Source: Phycisphaerae bacterium
GTDB taxonomy: Bacteria; Planctomycetota; Phycisphaerae; Phycisphaerales; SM1A02
DNA: 24,704 bases
Reading direction: 5' to 3'
Assembly: GCA_002591705.1 (NCBI GenBank)
Contig: PAAB01000022.1
Span: 1 to 24,704 of the forward strand
Below are positions 6,558 to 15,203 of this stretch, piece after piece (positions within the stretch are counted from its first letter, which is position 1; each line of letters starts with the position of its first letter). A model generated the notes under the pieces. The model ran no database searches. It was not told where the DNA came from and saw only the letters and a program-made list of their open reading frames with translations. The position numbers were made by a program, and so were the translations under genes.

Positions 6558-7871
6558 ATCGGATTCAACCTCTCCGAGCGACCCCTGGTCCGACTGTTCA
6601 CGCTGTGCGTCCTGTACGTCGCGCAGGGGATCCCGTACGGCTTCGTGACCGTGACCCTTGCGGCCTATCTGGCCGAACGTGGATTCGATGCCGGTGCGAT
6701 CGGATCGCTGGCCGCCGCGGGCACGCTTCCGTGGACCTTCAAGTGGGTCTGGGGTCCGGTGATCGACCGGTTCGGCATTCCCTCCATGGGTCGCCGACGT
6801 CCCTGGATCCTGCTCGCGCAGACGGGCATGATCCTGTCCATCCTGGCGATGGCTGTGATTCCGTCCATCACGGATCATCTCGCCCTGCTGGGCTGGATGA
6901 TCTTCGTGCACAACATCTTCAACTCGTTGCAGGACGTCTCCGTCGATGCCCTGGCGGTGGATCTGCTCCGCGAGGAGGAACGGGGACGGGTCAGCGGACT
7001 CATGTACGGTTCCAAGTTCCTCGGGACCCTGATCGGCGGGGCCGTACTCAGCAGAGTGCTCACCGCCAGCGGTCTGAACGGAGTCTTCGTCTGGCAGATC
7101 GTGATGCTGGCGTGCATCATGCTGCTTCCGCTGCTGCTGCGCGAGCGTCCGGGTGAACGACTGCTGCCGTGGACCGCCGGAAGCACCCAGTTGAAGCCGT
7201 CCGAGTCGCTCTCCGATTCGGTGGGGGTGCTCTTCCGAAGGCTGGCCCGGGCCTTCAGTCTCTCCTCGGCGGTCATCGCGGGGCTGATCGGGCTGGGCAT
7301 GTTCATCGCCAACGGCTCGCTGGGCCCCGTGCTGCAGGTCTTCTACCAGGAGGATCTGGGTTGGGCCCGCACCGACTACACCGACATCAGCGGGGGGTGG
7401 GGGGTCTTCATGGGACTGGCCGGTGCCATGGGCGGCGGCTTCCTGGCGGACCGGTTCGGTGCCAAGCGAATCGTCGCCGCGGGGACGATCGGTCTCGGGA
7501 TCTGCTACCTGACCTTCAGTGCGATGTCGCCGGAGGTGCTCGGCACCGGATGGTTCGCGTGGAGTTCCAAGGGAGCGATGACGATGTTCATCCTGGCCGA
7601 AGGGCTGCTGCTCTCCCTGGCGACCGTCGGTCTCTTCTCCATGTACATGACCGTGTCGTGGCCGATCGTGGCGGGTACCCAGTTCACGGCGTACATGGCA
7701 CTCCTGAATCTCAGCACCACCATCGGTCAGTCTCTGGCGGGTCATGTGGGCGATTTCGACCTTGTGCAGGTGGGTTTCGCATTCGGGGCCTTCCAGATCC
7801 TCCTGCTGCTGCTGCTGCCGCTCATCGATGTCCATCAGACCCGTCGCGTACTCGGCGACGGCCGCACTTGA
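6558..7871 (+). CDS. AmpG-like MFS transporter, apparent AUC start
   Basis: About 437 residues, twelve hydrophobic segments. The frame is clearly coding from about 6560 (NLSERPLVRLFTLCVLYVAQ is a typical first helix of AmpG-like carriers), but no ATG, GTG or TTG exists in frame before GTG 6645, which would cut that helix in two. The best start is ATC 6558, with GGGAG at 6546-6550, 7 nt away. Other landmarks are LPWTFKWVWGPVIDRF, GRRRPWIL, NIFNSLQDVSVDALAVDLL with EEERGRVSGLMYG, and QFTAYMALLNLSTTIGQ in the C-terminal half. AmpG proteins import muropeptides for cell-wall recycling; planctomycetes have a modified, thin peptidoglycan, so the substrate here is open. The gene follows the zeta-like gene by 17 bp and precedes the AsmA-like gene by 31 bp, suggesting one transcript. 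Family confident; the start codon is an inference. Confidence 0.85.
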   Translation: MGFNLSERPLVRLFTLCVLYVAQGIPYGFVTVTLAAYLAERGFDAGAIGSLAAAGTLPWTFKWVWGPVIDRFGIPSMGRRRPWILLAQTGMILSILAMAVIPSITDHLALLGWMIFVHNIFNSLQDVSVDALAVDLLREEERGRVSGLMYGSKFLGTLIGGAVLSRVLTASGLNGVFVWQIVMLACIMLLPLLLRERPGERLLPWTAGSTQLKPSESLSDSVGVLFRRLARAFSLSSAVIAGLIGLGMFIANGSLGPVLQVFYQEDLGWARTDYTDISGGWGVFMGLAGAMGGGFLADRFGAKRIVAAGTIGLGICYLTFSAMSPEVLGTGWFAWSSKGAMTMFILAEGLLLSLATVGLFSMYMTVSWPIVAGTQFTAYMALLNLSTTIGQSLAGHVGDFDLVQVGFAFGAFQILLLLLLPLIDVHQTRRVLGDGRT

Positions 7872-7902
7872 AGCGTGTCGGGATCGCCACGACAATCAAG
7901 CC

Positions 7903-8712
7903 ATGAAGAACCACAAACTCCCCACCATCCTGACCATCATCGTCCTCGGCCTGGGCATCCTCCTCGTCATCGGACTCCGTCTGGCCGACGTCATCGCCAA
8001 GAGTGTGATCGATGGACAGGTCACGGACATCCTCGGAGTTGAATCCCGCGTCGGAGGCGTCAGTCTCGGGGTCCTCACGTCGAACTCGTCCTTCTCCGAC
8101 ATCACGATCAAGAACCCTCCGGGGTTCGAATACGAATACATCCTGACGGTGGATCGGGCCGACATCGACTGCGGAGTCGGCACCCTGCTGTCGAACGACA
8201 TCGACATCCCCAATGTGCTGCTGACCGGGCTGACATTCGATCTCGAGCAGATCGACGACCAGGTCAATCTCGAGATCCTCATCAAGCATGTTAACGAATA
8301 CGTCAAGAGTCTTCCGTCGTCCACGGACGAGACCAACCTGATGATTCGTGAATTGAAGGTGAAGAACGTTCGTCTGCGTGCGAAGGGGAAGATCGTCACC
8401 CTGGCCGGCGGCAAGATCGACGAGAAGATTCCGGACTTCTCGGTGAAGAACGTCGGCACCAAGGGCGACTCGAGTCAGTTGACCAGCCGATTCGTCTCCA
8501 TCATCACGCACGTGGTGATCCACCAGGTGTTCAACCATCCCATCGATGGCTTGTCGAATGTCACCATCGGGGGCATCAACACCTTGCTCAACAAGATCCC
8601 CCTGCTCAAGGAACTCCCCGATCTTCCGAACCTCAACGATCTGAAGGGGCTCGGGAATCTCATCCTCGGAGACAAGGACAAGGACAAGGACAAGGGCAAG
8701 GACGGGAAGTGA
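7903..8712 (+). CDS. AsmA-like membrane-anchored protein with Lys/Asp-rich tail
   Basis: 269 residues from ATG 7903. One N-terminal membrane anchor (about residues 6-27, LPTILTIIVLGLGILLVIGL) is followed by the opening of AsmA-like proteins: a short helix, ILGVESRVGGVSLGVLTSNSS, then FSDITIKNPPGFEY. Predicted beta-strands continue (DIDCGVGTLLSNDIDIPNVLLTGLTF, written in parts: DIDCGVGTLL, DIPNVLLTGL). AsmA-family proteins bridge the envelope and are tied to lipid transport and outer-membrane assembly; this one is much shorter than typical and holds only one such unit. The C-terminus is LKGLGNLILGD followed by a repeated Asp-Lys tail. It probably resides in the periplasm, anchored in the inner membrane. 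The neighbours (MFS carrier upstream, AddB downstream) do not specify a pathway. Moderate confidence in the family, none for a precise role. Confidence 0.65.
   Translation: MKNHKLPTILTIIVLGLGILLVIGLRLADVIAKSVIDGQVTDILGVESRVGGVSLGVLTSNSSFSDITIKNPPGFEYEYILTVDRADIDCGVGTLLSNDIDIPNVLLTGLTFDLEQIDDQVNLEILIKHVNEYVKSLPSSTDETNLMIRELKVKNVRLRAKGKIVTLAGGKIDEKIPDFSVKNVGTKGDSSQLTSRFVSIITHVVIHQVFNHPIDGLSNVTIGGINTLLNKIPLLKELPDLPNLNDLKGLGNLILGDKDKDKDKGKDGK
8671..8703 (+). repeat. GACAAG hexamer repeat encoding a Lys/Asp tail
   Basis: Four perfect GACAAG units (8671-8694) followed by GGCAAG and a partial unit, coding for alternating Asp-Lys at the end of the AsmA-like protein. Such a run can change length by slippage in steps of two residues without shifting the frame. 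Confidence 0.85.
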
Positions 8713-8739
8713 CGGGGTGAGCCCGCGGGACCCCAGCGG

Positions 8740-8745
8740 TATAAT
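8740..8745 (+). promoter_or_regulatory. Putative -10 element (TATAAT) before the AddB gene
   Basis: A perfect TATAAT lies 2 nt before ATG 8748 and 11 nt before the in-frame ATG 8757. If used, transcription would start near 8752, after the first ATG, which favours the second ATG and a nearly leaderless message. No good -35 hexamer is seen at 16-18 nt upstream. Confidence 0.35.
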
Positions 8746-8747
8746 CC

Positions 8748-11540
8748 ATGCCGTCTATGGGCATCGAGCGAGTCTTTCTTGGCAGCGGGCAGCATTGCCT
8801 CCATGCGGTCGTCGATCATCTGCTGGATCGGTTCCCGCCGGACGGCCGCCGTTGGAATCTGGCCGAACTGCTCCTGCTGCTGCCGGGTTCGAGAGCGGGG
8901 CGTCGTCTTCGAACCCTGCTGCGTGAACGTGCCACCGTCCTCCATCTGCAGCTGGTCCCCCCGGACATCACCACCATCGGTCGACTCGCGGATCGGGTGC
9001 TCGTTCCCGAATACGAGACCGCAAGTGCGTTGGCGGAGCGATTGGCCTGGATCGCGGCAATCAGGTCGTCCGACCAGCCGGTGCAGGATCGACTGCTGGG
9101 CAGGAACCGGTCCGAGGACGGGCCGTATCCCGATGAAGCGGTGGAGGCGATGGCCGCCACCCTCGTGTCGGTGGAAGCGGAAGTCGCCGGTGCCGGCATG
9201 GACTTCCAGGGGATCTCCGACCATGCGTTCATGGAGGGAAATCCCGATGCACTGCGCTGGCGCGATCTCTCGTCTCTGCAGATCTGGCACGATCAATGGC
9301 TTCGTGAGCACGGATTCGAGCGCCGGGACGCCCGGACAAGCGCGTTCCTGGACGGACACCGGAAGGTGCTGGCGCCTCGGCACATCGGGATCATCAGCGC
9401 GGATCTGAACACCATGCAGCGCCGCATGATCGATTCGCTCGTGGAAACCGGATCGTCGGTCTTCGGCATGATCCATGCCCCGCAGGAAAACGAATCGTGC
9501 TTCGACGACTACGGATGCGTGGTTCCGGCGGTCTGGTCGAACCGCATCATCGACATCGACGACCGCATCCGGCACGTCGGAGACGGTCCGGAGGATCAGA
9601 TCGGCTGCATCGTGGACCTGCTCGGTTCGCTCGGCCCGTTCGATCCGGATGACGTCTCCGTCGGACTGCCCGACGAATCGCTGCTCCCCATCTGTCGTCG
9701 TGTCCTTCCGGAGTGGGGCGTACCGGTGCACGAACCGCTCGGCGTCCGAATGGACCAGTCGCGGATCGGACGCATCCTGGGGCTGCTGGAACGCTTTCTC
9801 GAGCAGAAGGAGGCGTCCGATTTCGCCGCGCTGGTACGCGAACCGATCGTCGAACGTTGGATTCGCGCTGCGGACGATTCGGACACGGAGTTGCTGGAGC
9901 GATTCGACCGCTATCGCGAGGACTGCCTGCCGATGCACATCGGGACCGGTCTTCCCGATCGACACGCTTCGCTGGCCCGGATGCTTCGACCCACGATCGT
10001 CCGTCTGGACGAACTTCGCGCATCGACCGCGGGACCGGAATCGATGGTGGATCAGATCGAGGCGATGCTGCTCGAGCTCCTGAATCCGTCGATGGATCTG
10101 CTCCAGTCCGACGACCGTGCCGTGCTCGAAGCGGTGGGTTCGATCCTGGATGAACTGCTGCATCTGCGACCGCTGCTCGACGGGTGCAGTGCCGCGTCCC
10201 TGCTCCGTCTGATGCGCGGTGAACTCGCAGCACAGTCCGTCGGAACATCGACCACGGAGGCGGCGGTTGATCTGCTGGGCTGGCTCGATTGCCATCTGGA
10301 CGATGCGGACACGCTGCTGATCGCTGGCTGCAACGAGTCGATGCTTCCGATGTCGGTGAATGCCGATCCGTTTCTTCCCAACGAACTGCGAAGTGCCATC
10401 GGACTCGTCGACAACGAACGGCGCCTGGCCCGGGATGCGTATCTGCTGGATGCGACGCTTCGGAGCGGACGGGTGGTGCACCTCGTCTCCGGACGGCGGG
10501 GCCCCGATGGAGAGAACCAGGTGCCCAGTCGACTCCTCCTGACCGGGGCAACCGAACGAATCGCCTCGAACATCCTCGAGTTCACGGGTGCATCGAGACG
10601 ATTCCGGGTCGAGCCGCCCGCCGATGCCGTCGAATCCGGTGTCGTTCGCTGTCCGCGTCCCGGTGCGCTTCCCGTACTGGACTCGATGAGCGTCACCGCC
10701 TTTCGCGACTACCTCACGTGTCCGTACCGGTTCATGCTCAAGCACGTGCTTCGTCTGGATTGTCGGGACGACGAGCCGGACGAACTCACCGCACTCTCGT
10801 TCGGTTCGCTGGCCCACGACGTGCTCGAGGCGTTCGGACGTTCCGAAATCGATGCGGGCGAGGCGACCTGCGATGCCGAACGGATCCGTGAACGACTGGA
10901 CGACCTGCTGGATGGGGAGATTCGGAGACGGTTCGGACCATCCCTGCTTCCCGCGGTTCGGCTCCAACTGGATCAGTTGCGATGGAGACTCCGGCACTTC
11001 GCCGCACAGCAGGCGGCCGAAGCCCGCGGGGGTTGGCGGATCGTCGAGGTGGAGTTGAGTTTCGGACCGGGATCGTCCCGGATTCCGTGTGATCATCCTC
11101 CGGTGCCGTTTCCCACCCGAGAATCCATGCTGCTTCGCGGTCGAATCGATCGGATCGACCAGCACGAGGACGGACGAATCCGAATTCTCGACTACAAGAC
11201 CGGCAACAAGACCAAGAAGCCGACCGAGCTTCATCGCCGTCACGGGGACTGGATCGATCTGCAGCTGCCGCTGTACCGACATCTGATCCGAGCCGCAGGC
11301 TTCGACCTCACCGATGCCTCGCTCGGCTACGTGGGGCTCCCGGCCCGCACCGACGGTGGCGTCTTCGTCCTGGCGCCATGGGGAGACGACGAGTACGTCA
11401 CCGCGGACGCACGGGCCGTCGAGATCATCGTCGCGGTGCGGGCGGGCGAGTTCGAACCCGCCCAGGACCCTCCGCTCTTCCATGACGACTGGAGTCGCAT
11501 CTGCGGCTCGACGGCGGTCGAACTGGAGGATTCCGAATGA
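8748..11540 (+). CDS. addB: AddB-like subunit of the AddAB double-strand-break resection complex
   Basis: 930 residues from ATG 8748 (or 927 from ATG 8757). AddB pairs with AddA to unwind and trim DNA ends for RecA loading. The N-terminal half is a degenerate UvrD-like helicase: the Walker A position reads FLGSGQHCLH and lacks the GKT of active ATPases, though the middle keeps NESMLPMSVNADPFLPNELR, where related AddB/RecC-like proteins are conserved. The C-terminal nuclease is of PD-(D/E)XK type: LRGRIDRID with Asp801, then ILDYKTG with Asp815 and Lys817, and QLPLYRHL near residue 840. The segment LTCPYRFMLKHVLRL supplies one Cys of the usual iron-sulfur set, but the expected C-terminal Cys trio is missing (only RICGS), so the cluster is probably lost. 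It is shorter than Bacillus AddB (about 1,160). It overlaps AddA by ATGA. Confidence 0.85.
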   Translation: MPSMGIERVFLGSGQHCLHAVVDHLLDRFPPDGRRWNLAELLLLLPGSRAGRRLRTLLRERATVLHLQLVPPDITTIGRLADRVLVPEYETASALAERLAWIAAIRSSDQPVQDRLLGRNRSEDGPYPDEAVEAMAATLVSVEAEVAGAGMDFQGISDHAFMEGNPDALRWRDLSSLQIWHDQWLREHGFERRDARTSAFLDGHRKVLAPRHIGIISADLNTMQRRMIDSLVETGSSVFGMIHAPQENESCFDDYGCVVPAVWSNRIIDIDDRIRHVGDGPEDQIGCIVDLLGSLGPFDPDDVSVGLPDESLLPICRRVLPEWGVPVHEPLGVRMDQSRIGRILGLLERFLEQKEASDFAALVREPIVERWIRAADDSDTELLERFDRYREDCLPMHIGTGLPDRHASLARMLRPTIVRLDELRASTAGPESMVDQIEAMLLELLNPSMDLLQSDDRAVLEAVGSILDELLHLRPLLDGCSAASLLRLMRGELAAQSVGTSTTEAAVDLLGWLDCHLDDADTLLIAGCNESMLPMSVNADPFLPNELRSAIGLVDNERRLARDAYLLDATLRSGRVVHLVSGRRGPDGENQVPSRLLLTGATERIASNILEFTGASRRFRVEPPADAVESGVVRCPRPGALPVLDSMSVTAFRDYLTCPYRFMLKHVLRLDCRDDEPDELTALSFGSLAHDVLEAFGRSEIDAGEATCDAERIRERLDDLLDGEIRRRFGPSLLPAVRLQLDQLRWRLRHFAAQQAAEARGGWRIVEVELSFGPGSSRIPCDHPPVPFPTRESMLLRGRIDRIDQHEDGRIRILDYKTGNKTKKPTELHRRHGDWIDLQLPLYRHLIRAAGFDLTDASLGYVGLPARTDGGVFVLAPWGDDEYVTADARAVEIIVAVRAGEFEPAQDPPLFHDDWSRICGSTAVELEDSE

Positions 11541-14500
11541 GCGCGTCACGCAGCGTCGTCATCGCCTCCGCGGGTTCGGGAAAGACCTACACCCTTGCCA
11601 ACCGCCTGATCGGCTGGATGGTCTCCCGTCTCCGCGTCGAGGGGGATCCGGGGTGCGATCGAATTCTTGCATCGACGTTCACCCGCAAAGCCGCGGGGGA
11701 GATTCTGGATCGGGTCCTTGAGCACCTGGCCAAGGGAGCCGTCGATTCCACGGTCTGCAGCCAGTACGCCCCTTCGATGGGATTGGATCCGGCGCCGATG
11801 CCGTCGGAGCTTTCGGATGTGCTGACATCGCTCGTACGGCGGATCCACCGGATGCAGATCGGCACCCTCGACGGTTTCTTCCACCGGATCGCCCATTGCT
11901 TCTCGGTGGAACTTGGTCTTCCGGAGCATTGGACCATCGCCAACGAATACGAGGAGGAGTCCCTCCGGATGGAGACCCTCACGGCGCTGCTGGATTCACC
12001 CGATGCCACGTTCGTCGGTGAACTGCTCCAGATGGTGCAGCAGGGGCGGGAGCAGCGATCCGTCATCGATGTGATCCGCAATCAGGTCTGGGGACGTTCG
12101 GGTGCGGTCCACCTGTATCGACTCACGCGACTCCGACCGAATGCAGCGGAGCCGTGGTTCTGGCTCGAGCCGGATCAGCACGGCGACAGTCTCGACGGTG
12201 GACGGACTCTCGACGAGCAGACGGTGGACTCGATCGCCCGGTCGATGACCGACACGGACATGCCCCTGACGCAGAAGGGACAGGAGCGATCTCGCTACCG
12301 GACCGCATGGAACCGACTCATCACCGCGGTCCGGGCGGGCGACTGGGAGGGGTTCCTGTCCGACAGTCTCGTGCGCGGCGGATGGCTCACCGACGGACGA
12401 TTCGATCGCGTCGAAGTCCCCGAGGAGCTGCTGGAGCTGCTGCGTCCGCTGGTCGATCACGCCCGGACCGAATGCATCCGTGTGCGGCATCGCCAGCTGG
12501 TCTCGTCGCTCGGTCTGCTCGAGCTGCTCGAGAAGCAGTATCGAATCATCCAGAACCGGCGCGGCGTGTTCACGTTCGCGGACATCGCCCAACGCCTGGC
12601 CGAAGCGGGTCTGGTGCAGCACGGCGCACTGGGGTCGCTGTGGTTCCGGCTCGACGGAATCGTGCGCGACATCGCCCTCGACGAGTTCCAGGATACGTCC
12701 CGTTCCCAGTTCGACGTGCTTGACCCGATCATCGAGGAGATCTTCGGTGGCATCGGGAGCGAGGAGGATCGCGGCTTCCTCGTGCTCGCCGACCCCAAGC
12801 AGTCGATCTACGCCTGGCGTGGCGGAACATCCGCGCTGGTCGATCTGCTCGAGGGACGGCACGCGGACCAGCTGGAAGCGGCAGCCCCGCTGACCCGCAG
12901 TTGGCGTTCGTCGCAGATCGTGCTCGATGCGGTCGACTCGATCTTCGCCAACCTGGACGCCAACGGCGTCTTCGGATTCGAGTCCATGCCGTCGGAAGCC
13001 CGGGACGGAGCGGTCGAGTGGGCGGCTCGGTACGAGAATCATCTGGCGGCCCGGGATCTACCTGGATTCGTGGAGGTTCTGGTTCCGGAACTGCCCGAGG
13101 ACGTCGCTCCGAAGCAGCAGCATGCCGTCGATCTCGCAGTCGATCTCGTCGTCCGCCGTCAGCGGGAGGATCCCGGACGGTCCATCGGAGTCCTCACCAG
13201 TCGAAACGATGCAGCCTCGAGAATCGTCACCATGCTCCGTCAACGCGGGGTGGAGGCGAGCGAGGAGGGCTCGAGCACCCTGACGGACTCCACCGTCGTG
13301 GGTGCCGTGCTGTCACTGCTGCACCTTGCCGACCATCCCGGGGATCTCCGCTCCCTGTTCCATGTCTCGACCACGCCGCTGTGGCCCTGGTTCGATCGGG
13401 AACCACTGGCTGCCTCCGACCGTTCCGATTGGAGACGCATTGCGCAGGCGGTCTCTCTCGCGATGCGCGAACGTCTCTCGATCGACGGCTACGGGACGTG
13501 CATGGAACGGATCGCGGAACGACTTCGTCCCACGTGCAGTGAGACGGATCACCTCCGACTCGGTCATCTGATCGAACTTGGTGAGCTCTGGGACGCGCAG
13601 GGGGCCGGTCGGCCGGCGCAGTTCGTGCGATTCGTGGAGGGATCCAGGCGAAGTTCCGTCACCGCGGCCCCCGTTCAGGTGATGACCATCCACAAGTCCA
13701 AGGGGCTGGAATTCGACGAGGTCGTGCTTCCCGAACTGGGACGTGAACTGATCAGGCAACCGTCCGGATTCTTCGCGTGGAGCGAGTCATCGATCGATCT
13801 CCCGCAGCGCATCGTTCCCGCGATGCCGAAGGACCAGCGGATCGCGTGGCCGACCATCGTCGACGAATGCTACGGAACCCTCTTCCGGGAGCAGATGCAG
13901 GACGCGCTGTCGGTGCTCTACGTCGCGATGACCAGGGCGCGGCACGCGTTGCACCTCGTCCTGAAACCGCATGTCGCGAAGAAGGACGGTGAACCGAGGA
14001 ACATGCTGACCCAGGAGGGCCTGGTGCGTTGCGGTCTTCCCGGTCTCGACGAGGCCATGCAGGCCCATCTCGAGCTGCAGGATCAACGGGTCTGGTTCCG
14101 CGGGGATCCCGAGTGGTATCGGAATGTCGCGTTGGATCCGGTTCCCCGGCCCGCTTCACCACGCCGGCCGCAATCCGATCCCGGATTTTCATCCCGACGC
14201 ACGATCACCGTCACCCCGTCCGGTCACGAGCGTGATGAGATCACGATCGATTCGCTGGTGGACCGGAACGACTCCGAGTTCGCGATGCTTCGCGGCACCA
14301 TGCTGCATGAATACATGGCCCTGATCGAATGGATGGAGGATGGTCGTCCATCCACGGAATCCATGGAGACCGTCGATCGGCGGATCTCGATGCAGATCGG
14401 GCGTCCGCTCTGCGAGAAGGCGCGTCGGAGCGGCAGGGAGGCATTCTCATCCGCCCTCGCGCAGCCGGCGGTCGTGCAGCGAATGTCAAGGTCCGCATAC

Positions 14501-14815
14501 GGTGATCGACCGCACGATCATCTCGAGGTCTGCAATGAACTGCCGTTCATCGTGAAGACCGAGGTTGGTGAGTTCAACGGTCGAATCGATCGTCTGGTCA
14601 TCGGACGTCGGGACGGTGTGGCGATCTGGGCGGACCTGATCGATTTCAAGTCGGACGCAGCGTCCCTGGAGACCCTCTCCGAAGTGCAGGATCGCTACCG
14701 ATCGCAACTGGACGACTACCGACGCGCGGTGCAGGTGATGCTGGATCTGTCGCCGGAGCAGGTGTCTGCACGCTTGCTGTTCACCGGCCCGGGCATCGAC
14801 GCCCCATTGAGCTAA
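11537..14815 (+). CDS. addA: AddA-like UvrD-family helicase-nuclease
   Basis: 1092 residues from ATG 11537, overlapping the AddB stop by 4 bp, so the two subunits are translationally coupled. AddA is the 3'-5' translocating motor and one of the two nucleases of the complex. Superfamily 1 motifs are complete: Walker A ASAGSGKT (10-17), motif Ia STFTRKAAGEI, Walker B DEFQD (382-386), motif III VLADPKQSIYAWRGG (416-430), motif IV region LTRSWRSS, motif V MTIHKSKGLEF (716-726) and motif VI LYVAMTRARH (from 794). The C-terminal nuclease shows GRIDRL (Asp1018), LIDFKSD (Asp1036, Lys1038) and a following RYRSQLDDYRRAV. Both ATPase and nuclease residues are therefore intact. The length is slightly below the Bacillus protein (about 1,230). 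It ends in TAA just before a strong bidirectional terminator. High confidence. Confidence 0.93.
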   Translation: MSASRSVVIASAGSGKTYTLANRLIGWMVSRLRVEGDPGCDRILASTFTRKAAGEILDRVLEHLAKGAVDSTVCSQYAPSMGLDPAPMPSELSDVLTSLVRRIHRMQIGTLDGFFHRIAHCFSVELGLPEHWTIANEYEEESLRMETLTALLDSPDATFVGELLQMVQQGREQRSVIDVIRNQVWGRSGAVHLYRLTRLRPNAAEPWFWLEPDQHGDSLDGGRTLDEQTVDSIARSMTDTDMPLTQKGQERSRYRTAWNRLITAVRAGDWEGFLSDSLVRGGWLTDGRFDRVEVPEELLELLRPLVDHARTECIRVRHRQLVSSLGLLELLEKQYRIIQNRRGVFTFADIAQRLAEAGLVQHGALGSLWFRLDGIVRDIALDEFQDTSRSQFDVLDPIIEEIFGGIGSEEDRGFLVLADPKQSIYAWRGGTSALVDLLEGRHADQLEAAAPLTRSWRSSQIVLDAVDSIFANLDANGVFGFESMPSEARDGAVEWAARYENHLAARDLPGFVEVLVPELPEDVAPKQQHAVDLAVDLVVRRQREDPGRSIGVLTSRNDAASRIVTMLRQRGVEASEEGSSTLTDSTVVGAVLSLLHLADHPGDLRSLFHVSTTPLWPWFDREPLAASDRSDWRRIAQAVSLAMRERLSIDGYGTCMERIAERLRPTCSETDHLRLGHLIELGELWDAQGAGRPAQFVRFVEGSRRSSVTAAPVQVMTIHKSKGLEFDEVVLPELGRELIRQPSGFFAWSESSIDLPQRIVPAMPKDQRIAWPTIVDECYGTLFREQMQDALSVLYVAMTRARHALHLVLKPHVAKKDGEPRNMLTQEGLVRCGLPGLDEAMQAHLELQDQRVWFRGDPEWYRNVALDPVPRPASPRRPQSDPGFSSRRTITVTPSGHERDEITIDSLVDRNDSEFAMLRGTMLHEYMALIEWMEDGRPSTESMETVDRRISMQIGRPLCEKARRSGREAFSSALAQPAVVQRMSRSAYGDRPHDHLEVCNELPFIVKTEVGEFNGRIDRLVIGRRDGVAIWADLIDFKSDAASLETLSEVQDRYRSQLDDYRRAVQVMLDLSPEQVSARLLFTGPGIDAPLS

Positions 14816-14824
14816 ACGTAAAAA

Positions 14825-14856
14825 GACGCCTGCACGCCAGAGGGCGGGCAGGCGTC
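14825..14856. terminator. Bidirectional intrinsic terminator between AddA and the small membrane protein
   Basis: GACGCCTGC (14825-14833) pairs perfectly with GCAGGCGTC (14848-14856), with a further inner CGCC/GGCG stem and a 4-nt loop. On the minus strand it is followed by five U residues (complement of 14820-14824), a textbook intrinsic terminator for the 14881-15126 gene. On the plus strand the trailing sequence is only moderately T-rich. Confidence 0.85.
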
Positions 14857-14880
14857 ATGTTTCGGTTTCGCAACTACCTA

Positions 14881-15126
14881 TCAGGAGGTAGCGCGGCCGC
14901 CGCTGTAGAGGCCGACGATCACCAGAAGGGCGATCAAGCCGACGACGCCAGCCTGGCCGAGCTGCGTTACGAGATCGATCAGGTTTGCCACGACTTCACC
15001 AAAGTAGGGAATGGTCGTTTCGCCAGATCCGAAGATGATCTGTACCAGCACACCGAGAACGATGAAGACCAGCAGAAGATCAATAAACTCACGTGCCCAT
15101 GACTTCACAGTTGTCAGGCCCTTCAT
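14881..15126 (-). CDS. Small two-helix membrane protein of unknown function
   Basis: 81 residues. The start ATG (complement of 15124-15126) is fixed by a near-perfect AAAGGAG with 6-8 nt spacing; a longer form starting 24 nt upstream would lie before that SD and is less likely. The N-terminus is short and basic (MKGLTTVKSWAREF). The first membrane segment is about residues 14-33 (IDLLLVFIVLGVLVQIIFG). A loop carries GETTIPYFGEVVANLIDLVTQ, and the second segment is about 58-76 (AGVVGLIALLVIVGLYSG). The end is GRATS. I do not recognise the family; size and layout would fit a holin-like, pilin-like or small regulatory membrane protein, but no motif decides. It has its own strong ribosome-binding site, an AT-rich upstream region and a dedicated terminator, and so looks like an independently and perhaps strongly expressed gene. 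The coding call is good; the function is unknown. Confidence 0.75.
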   Translation of the reverse strand: MKGLTTVKSWAREFIDLLLVFIVLGVLVQIIFGSGETTIPYFGEVVANLIDLVTQLGQAGVVGLIALLVIVGLYSGGRATS

Positions 15127-15156
15127 ACACTGCTCCTTTTGAACATCCATGTCTGA

Positions 15157-15172
15157 CCCGCAGCGCAGCGGG
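15157..15172. repeat. Short GC-rich inverted repeat in the small-gene leader
   Basis: CCCGC (15157-15161) pairs with GCGGG (15168-15172) around a 6-nt loop, about 30 nt upstream of the start codon of the small membrane gene. In RNA it would form a hairpin close to the ribosome-binding site without covering it. Confidence 0.45.
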
Positions 15173-15185
15173 CTGGAGTGAATCC

Positions 15186-15203
15186 CATGCTCACGCGAGC
15201 ATG
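15186..15203. repeat. Perfect 7-bp inverted repeat with 4-nt loop in the small-gene leader
   Basis: CATGCTC (15186-15192), loop ACGC, GAGCATG (15197-15203). It lies 60-77 nt upstream of the small membrane gene start. It could be an RNA hairpin or a dimeric protein binding site; the sequence does not decide. Confidence 0.5.

Noticed and set aside
8475..11549. Open frame of 1024 codons on the minus strand opposite AddB
   Set aside because: It mirrors the codon pattern of the real gene in GC-rich DNA. Its translation is rich in Arg, His and Gln without domains, while the plus strand carries clear nuclease motifs.
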